64,000 nt of DNA from Thalassia testudinum (Eukaryota; Streptophyta; Magnoliopsida; Alismatales; Hydrocharitaceae). The notes under the pieces were generated by a model. It searched no databases and was not told where the DNA came from. It saw nothing but the letters and a program-made list of their open reading frames with translations. Location: NCBI GenBank assembly GCA_037157565.1, contig JAZHRO010000056.1, positions 32,735,501-32,799,500 on the forward strand, written 5' to 3'. Both the position numbers and the translations under genes were made by a program. This document shows positions 58,115 to 64,000 of the stretch, one piece after another (the stretch's first letter is position 1; each line of letters starts with the position of its first letter).

Positions 58115-59180
58115 GCAACGGCTATTCTAGAGGTAAACATTCTTTTTTTTTTTTTAGTTCTAATAATCTCCTCTCTTTTGTGCAGCTACAGGAAATCAAG
58201 AAGACAAGCAACCGCACGACAACTACTCCGAGGATAGGTAATTTTCTATCCTCTCAACCCCTAAATTCTAAAGAGGAAGGAAAGAAAAGAACAAGCAATA
58301 TAGGGCTAACCTGTCTTCTATACTTAGTAAACCATAAAAAGTTGCATGTTTTCAACCCATTATTCCTGCACACTATTAAGGGTATTTAAGGGCTAACACA
58401 TTCTTGCTTGAGCACTAATTACCCAACAAAGAACTAACTGGACCAAATAGAGACAACATAAGATTCAACATTAGGGTTTTAGAGACACACTACTTAAATC
58501 AAGAATGGAGAAAATCCAAAAGAAGTGTGCTTAAACCATTGATTGAACATACTTATTCAGAGAAACCCTAAACAATTGGCTCTCTAAACACTCGAACCCA
58601 AAAAGAAAGGACCCAAAAGCTCTCAAAGGAACAAGAGGTAAAGTTGACCCCTTGGGTCAACCAAACCTTAAAATTAGGTCACTTTCTCACTCAAAAATAC
58701 CTAAAAGTTCAAGTGTAACTTTAAGCACCCTGATCTTAAACTAAAATTGGTAGACTTAAGAGGTCAAGATCCCCATCCTGGTCTACCTGGAATCTCAGTG
58801 ACAAGAGAGGTCGGGTGGGGGAAACCCTATAACCCGTGGGGATGCTCTACCGTGTAGGGGTCTTCGCGGGACTCACCCTCTCTGGCTGCCCAGGTAATTC
58901 TCAGGTGGACGATCCTTTTAATCAAGGGGTCCATCTGCCCCGAACCTCTATAGTCACCCAACATTTTTGGGTGTCTTGATTGGGTCCAGCACCTGCTTAT
59001 CTCATCCAGTCCTTCAGTATTTTGTAGGAGGTCCTTGAAACCCCCTATAGAAATTCACTCTCTCCGAGGCTAAGCCTCGGCTCCCTTGTTTTTGCAGAAA
59101 TCATTCACATAGCCCCTCTTTCCTCTGATTCTGAACAAAATCCCCTTCTTCCATCTTGATTCAAACTTCGATTCTATATC
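58115..59180 (+). other. Element H 5' leader, conserved with element G
   Basis: No gene; the small ORF at 58075-58389 spans the LTR/PBS junction and is not called. From about 58380 it matches G's leader nearly throughout. Confidence 0.75.
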
Positions 59181-61075
59181 TTGATCCCACCACCTGATTC
59201 AAAGATGCAGCCTAATTACCTAGCAAGACTACCATTCAAAAAACCCGAATATCTGAGATCCATGAAAGATAAGATGATTGAGGATGCCCTTGAATTCTAT
59301 GAAATCAAATGTAAACCCTCAACACCAATAGAAAACATTCAGGTTGATGCCCCAACAACCACAGCTTTCATCATAAACTGTGCCCAAATTCTATTGACAG
59401 AAGTTACAAAAGGATCAACCCGAGATATGCTCATGCCAAGATACATTGAGATAGAAAAATTACACCAATCTGAATACCTTCAATGCTTGACAAATCCTGT
59501 ACTTTGGGAACAACAGCAAGATGCCCTTATAAAACGGGTGGAAATGATGAGATCACTAGAACAAACTATCAACTAGAAATACCCGTATATACCCGAAATA
59601 GAGGATGAACCATCTTGGAACAGTATTAAGGAACAATCCAGTTTCCCAGATCTTGAGACTAAGGCACAAAGTGGTTGTGGAATCCCAACCCAGATAGAAG
59701 ACAATGTTAAATTAGGTTGGGATACTGCAGGAGAACACAATGATGAGCCAAACTTAGACCATGAATTGCCAAGCCTAGAATTCCAAAACTCCTGCAATAA
59801 TGAGATCAGAACTGAACCTTTTGAGGGTATAAATTCTGCCCTTATTTTGATAAGGTGGCCCTCGAAGGTTATTCGGACTTAGGTTCTAATAATTCTACCC
59901 ACATCCTAAGCCTAGAACATAGATCTGAAACTTATTGGGAAGATTATGAGGCCCCTTATGAGAAAGATCAAATTTTTACAGAATATGATTTCGGGCCTCT
60001 ATTTGATGAATGTCCCTCTCCAACATCCTCAAGAAATCTGATCGATTTTTCAGAAAACATGCCAATTTATGATACAGAAACTCAGGAGTTGGATGAGCAA
60101 GGTTTTAATTGGGTCTATCCTACCAGCTTCGAGCTTGAGCCTAGACAGAATACCTTTTCGAGCCCAGAATTGACATATAAGCTAGACCCCAGTCAGGCTG
60201 CTGATTCCACATCTGATGATTTTTGCTGTGGTGGAATTCATGATCATGAATCTCATTTTCACCAACTCTCCGACAATTTCAGATCTGACTATAATTGCGG
60301 AGAGACTTTCCTTCCTGAACACGCCAGGCCCATCTACGACCTCAGTTCACATGACTCTGACTCCGACTCTGAGGTCCTGATTCCCGAGATCACTGATAAC
60401 ACAGAATCATTCCTTTTCGATCCTCAGGAACCAAAAATAGAAAATGCCAAGAGTGATTGCAACCCAAAATTCAAATCTTTTCTCAATTCAGATTTCTTTC
60501 ATCCTACAGACACTCTTCAGGCATTTGATAGTTACCCGGAGGACTCTTTACAGAAAATCACCTGTCATTCCTTTCTAAAAGAGCGCTCATACATAGTTTC
60601 CACCTTGTCTGCACACACAAAACTAATCAAAACCTCTTCCCAACCCCGACCCGCAACCGGACTCAATTTCTATTTAGATTCACCTCTCACCGAGCCGATT
60701 GCATTTCCACATCGAGTTTGGAACACTGATCAGACTACATATCATGCTCCATCATTCTCTGATCACCCCTATAGGGTTTCCGCGTCAGTCATTGATTATT
60801 CTACGGGTCCCTACTCTGACCAGGCTGATTCGACTCAGCCAAACCCTGCGTTTTCACTTCCACATCCATCTGAGCTTCATAGTATATGGTGGGTTCCACA
60901 CCTTTTTATCCACATCTATCAACCCACCAGATTGATTGGGTTGGGGCTGCATCATCAGCCTGTTGAACTGAACAAGCACCTGGTTGGACCAACCAGGCTC
61001 TTAATCAAGGTGCTTGTATTACAAAACTCTGCTGATTTCACCATCCCCTCTCCATCGCATTTCTCTCTTGGCTGA
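59181..61075 (+). pseudogene. Element H large pol-less ORF (about 630 codons, one stop and one frameshift)
   Basis: The first part (59181-59576, 131 codons) is helical and charged: PFKKPEYLRSMKDKMIEDAL, a T-T-A-F-I-I-N-C-A-Q-I-L-L segment and EQQQDALIKRVEMMRSL. After one TAG the same frame continues as an acidic stretch to about 59845, then shifts frame into the 406-codon part at 59855. That part is rich in D, E, S and P (HDSDSDSEVL, EPKIENAKSD), ending FTIPSPSHFSLG. I see no Gag core like those of C, F or G, no protease, no xxDD and no zinc finger. The function is unknown; a particle or RNA-binding role is only a guess. Its position right after a shared leader shows that it replaces gag-pol. 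Compare element B at 4103. Confidence 0.7.
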
Positions 61076-61308
61076 AGGCATCAAATTTAGCGCTCAACGG
61101 GAGGCAGCCCGTCATTCTCTTTAAAAACCTGAAACCTTTTCTAAAACCTTTGTGCACTTGAAATTCACACTTTACGACAGCCGACTCCACCTCAGGAGCT
61201 TGCATCTAAGATTAAAAATCGTCTGCAACATTCATCCCGACCCATTCACTCATTAGAACATCTGTCCTAATATATGAACTAAGTTGAATAAAAATCTCCT
61301 AAGTTACA

Positions 61309-61343
61309 ATGAGGACATTGCAAATCTTAGGCATGGGGGGGTA
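61309..61343 (+). promoter_or_regulatory. Internal G-tract with GAGGACATTG motif, element H
   Basis: AATGAGGACATTG, then GGCATGGGGGGGTATG, 1.28 kb before the 3' LTR. It is the equivalent of 43563-43600 in F. Confidence 0.65.
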
Positions 61344-61959
61344 TGAAAGTGCAAAACATGTAAGAAAAGGTTTCAAACAAAAAATTCACATATGCCAAAA
61401 ACACCATAAAAATTAAAAATTTTTCAAAATAAAAAGAATGAGAGGAGAAAGGAAATTTTGTGGAGAAGGAAAAGAAACAAAATGAAAAGGAGCACAAAAA
61501 GATGAAAGAAAAGAGTAATAGTCATTAGTAAGAAGCTAAGGAATTAACCTTAGTCTAGACCATTTTTCAAGAAAAGAAATGAAAAGTGCTTGGTAAGATT
61601 AGTAAGAACGCAAACCTTAGGCATTCTTGATAGACTCTTAGTACCCATTAAGATCTAGACAATCCTCAAGAGGTTGAGGAAAATGAAAAGCTTAAGTACT
61701 AGGTCCAAGGCTTAGGGAGTATTTGACCTCGCTAACTAACTTCTGGTTTACGGGACTCAGTAACCTAAGCACCCCAACCCCACGCACTGCCTGGTTCAAT
61801 AAGCATAAAAAAATCAAAATCACGCAGAAGCGTCGAAAAAATTCTAAAAAGTACACCTAGAGTAGGAGCGGCCGATCAACACAAGTTGATTTGGATGAGT
61901 TCCCAGCGTAGAGAGGCGGGAAATCCCCTCAAAGATGCGTAACAAAATATCATCTCCTC

Positions 61960-62011
61960 GGTGCTTGTCTCTTAGGATATTCACATATCCTACTGGGGGC
62001 ATGTAAGCACC
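61960..62011 (+). ncRNA. Nested hairpin in element H 3' UTR
   Basis: The outer stem GGTGCTT / AAGCACC encloses a perfect inner hairpin TAGGATAT, TCAC, ATATCCTA (61973-61992). Confidence 0.55.
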
Positions 62012-62026
62012 CTGCTGGTTCAGATT

Positions 62027-62193
62027 CCATGGATGGCATTATCATGAAGTGTCAACTGCCAGGGTCTGGACGCAGCCACGGAATACCATGGATGGGATTA
62101 TCTCGAAATCTCAATAGCCAGGGTTCTGGGGGTTGCCATGGGCGGTGCTATCTCGAAGCATCGATCGCCAGGAACCCTTGAGGATTGATGATG
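62027..62193 (+). repeat. Three tandem 50-59-bp repeats, each with a TATCNYGAA stem-loop
   Basis: Units start with CCATGG at 62027, 62086 and 62136. Stem-loops at 62034-62054, 62093-62113 and 62143-62163 each have six pairs (G-U allowed) and loops TATCATGAA, TATCTCGAA, TATCTCGAA. The stem sequences differ in each copy. Confidence 0.75.
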
Positions 62194-62585
62194 GGGACAA
62201 GGAATCTGATACAGACCGTGTTGAAAAGCCAATCCTAAGCTAGAATTAAAAAGAAAAAGAGAGAGAAAACTCTCCAAAAATAGAAAAATTTTCTACCTCT
62301 CTCTCTTACAAAACGCACTGCAAACTGAACCGGGGCTAAAATCATTTCAAGCACGGGGTGCTTTAACTACAAAGTCCAATAAACCTTAGGTTAGTTCTTG
62401 TGGGTCTTAAAAACCTTTGCTAAGGACTGAGGCTGAGGCTAGACAGATTTGGATCTTGATTGGTACTAGAGTACCTTTTAAGCCTATGGTCAGCATTCTA
62501 ACCTAATCTAAGTTTAAATGAAAAAGCACTTATCTGAAGCTATTAAAGAACTTCATGGTCTAGAACAAGGGTTGAAACCTTAAGT

Positions 62586-62623
62586 TTTTGCTAAGGGACT
62601 AGCAAAAGCTAGGCATGGGGGTA
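62586..62623 (+). promoter_or_regulatory. Pre-PPT hairpin and polypurine tract of element H
   Basis: TTTTGCTA, AGGGAC, TAGCAAAA, then AGGCATGGGGGTA abutting the 3' LTR. Confidence 0.82.
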
Positions 62624-64000
62624 TGATGAGAACCTCATCATGAGCCATAACTAGCTCATTTTGACCTAATACAGAGAATAAAAGCTCCTACATAACCTTA
62701 GAAAGGCTTGGCTCAGAGAGATTCTGAGTTTGCAAAGAAAATATAAATTGAGGGGTAAAAATGCAATTTCACCAATCCAATCTGAAAATAGGGTAACTCA
62801 GGGCCCAAACATAGGTCAAAATAACCTAATAAGAAGAAAAGTGGGATGAGATGACTCAATAAGGGCTACAGCAACCCCAAAGAATTAAATGACAGCCTGT
62901 AACCCTAAAAGCAAATCCACTTCAATTCACGTGGTTCGAGGCAAGTTAAAAATCAACTAAACCCTCTAAAATTCATATAAAAATAATCTATAGGGTTTAG
63001 GACTTTCAATTTGGCCTTAGGAACCCATTTTGACCTACATTGAGAACCATGCCCAATTAACAACTTAATTTGGGTTTTTGCGTAAATTGACCGGTCGAAC
63101 AAGGTTTAAGCTAGAAATAAAATTCACCATCAGAATCCTTAGGTCCTAATTAGTCATGCATAAAAACTTGGGCCTAAGAAGAAACCTTCTTGACCAACTT
63201 TACACTTTGGTCCTCATATATTTACTTTTTGGCCCTCAACTATTGAACCCTCACATTTTGGCCCCTAACTCTCCTTCGTTCTTTACATTTAGGTCCCTCC
63301 TGCAAAACCTGCGTAGCACCATGCTCCGGCGACCTTGCGCGGAGCATGGCGCCGCGCAGGGTGAGGGAGGGGCCCTGGCAAGTCAATGGGGGGTACCCTG
63401 CGTCGTCAGCCACCGCAGGGACACCCCCCTGGGTACTGCGACCGCCCATGCCGCCCGTGCGAACGCACGGATGGTATGGGTCTCCTTCCTCCGGCGTCCT
63501 CCGGCGAGGGAGACACGTCATCTCCCTCCGCCCTCCTCTCTGATTCCGCCCCTATAAATACCCCCGTCGCTCCGCCGTTCTTCGCAGCTCGGATCGGACG
63601 GAGACACCCCCCTAAATTCCTCCCTTCCCACTCCGACGGACGCCCCCTTGCTCCGGCGGCCATCTCCTCCTCCTCCTCGTCGCCCTGCCGCACTACCAGC
63701 AGCAGGGTTACCTTCCCTCGATCCTTCCGCGTCACGCCGCACCCAGCTGGCGCCTCTCCGGTCCCTTCCTCGCCGCCGCCCCTTCCACTGGGCAATTTCT
63801 TCTCCAGCGACAGTCGATACGACTGTCGCCTGTGCCAACCCCTCCTCGTCCAGCTTAGCAGGTAGAACTTCTCCTCTTCCTCCCCTCTTTCTTTTCCATA
63901 CTGAAACCCTTACTATCGGCCCCGATTTCCCACCGATCACCCTCACCTTCTCCACCTCCGGCCAAACTCCGGTGAACCGCTCCCATCGCTCCAGCACCCC
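62624..64000 (+). mobile_element. Element H 3' LTR (first 1377 bp)
   Basis: It starts TGATGAGAACCTCATCATGAGCC and is almost identical to 55400 onward. TATAAAT is at 63553. The ATA-loop hairpin at 63806-63830 has one mismatch at its base. It is cut by the window end. ORFs within it mirror those of the 5' LTR and are shadows. Confidence 0.93.

Larger units (their letters stand above)
61076..62585 (+). other. Element H 3' UTR with repeats and stem-loops
   Basis: No ORF. It contains CGGGAGGCAGCCCGTCATT right after the stop (a match to C at 21870-21890), the G-tract, a nested hairpin (61960-62011) and three CCATGG repeats with TATCNYGAA loops (62027-62193). Confidence 0.75.
55400..64000 (+). mobile_element. 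Element H: non-autonomous LTR retrotransposon (3' LTR truncated by window)
   Basis: 5' LTR 55400-58094, PBS, leader, one large pol-less ORF, 3' UTR, PPT, 3' LTR from 62624. It is inserted in G's RNase H. The two LTRs are about 97% identical by eye over sampled stretches, the youngest insertion in the window. It has no protease, RT or integrase motif in about 4.5 kb of internal DNA, so it must depend on enzymes from a partner such as element G. Confidence 0.92.

Noticed and set aside
62027..62193. CRISPR-like array
   Set aside because: Only three units of unequal length (50-59 bp) with drifting sequence, in a plant retroelement 3' UTR.

Overview
The window looks like repeat-dense DNA from a plant nuclear genome, most likely a flowering plant. 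The evidence is several Ty3/gypsy LTR retrotransposons of Athila type: primer-binding sites match the 3' end of tRNA-Asp, LTRs are 2.2-4 kb, and Gag, protease, RT, RNase H and integrase motifs are recognisable. There is also a CACTA-type transposon end. I found no intact host gene, rRNA, tRNA or CRISPR array, and I cannot name the species. Every retroelement ORF is broken by stops or frameshifts, so all coding entries are relics.

Layout, left to right. (1) 1-3885: element A on the minus strand (gag remnant, leader, PBS, 5' LTR). (2) 4103-6067: element B, a minus-strand ORF of about 655 codons with no pol. (3) From 7073: a CACTA-like terminus, followed by a C-rich tandem duplication split by two insertions. 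These are a solo LTR (7985-10340, TSD CTCCT) and element C (10566-25495, TSD ACCCT). C carries gag-pro-RT-RNase H, half an integrase, then a second gag-pro. (4) 25801-27570: non-coding sequence ending in a diverged tandem duplication. (5) From 27571: element G, whose 5' LTR is split by element F (29631-49732). F is itself split by a solo LTR, E (36837-39616, TSD GGTAC). G resumes at 49733 with the rest of its LTR, PBS, gag, pro, RT and part of RNase H. (6) From 55400: element H interrupts G's RNase H. H has LTRs of the E family, a leader like G's and a large ORF with no pol. Its 3' LTR runs off the window.

G and H look like an autonomous/non-autonomous pair: related LTRs, a conserved roughly 700-base leader and the same PBS. 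C looks like a recombinant between an autonomous copy and a gag-pro-only copy. The clearest non-protein signal is a set of conserved inverted repeats and promoter-like boxes. It comprises stem-loops with conserved loops and covarying stems in the 3' UTRs of C and H, three 12-nt-loop hairpins in F, a hairpin just before each polypurine tract, a palindrome at the LTR 5' tips, and a plant snRNA-type USE box plus A/T box at a constant 24-nt spacing in five LTRs. All of this was read by eye; no alignment, folding or database search was run.
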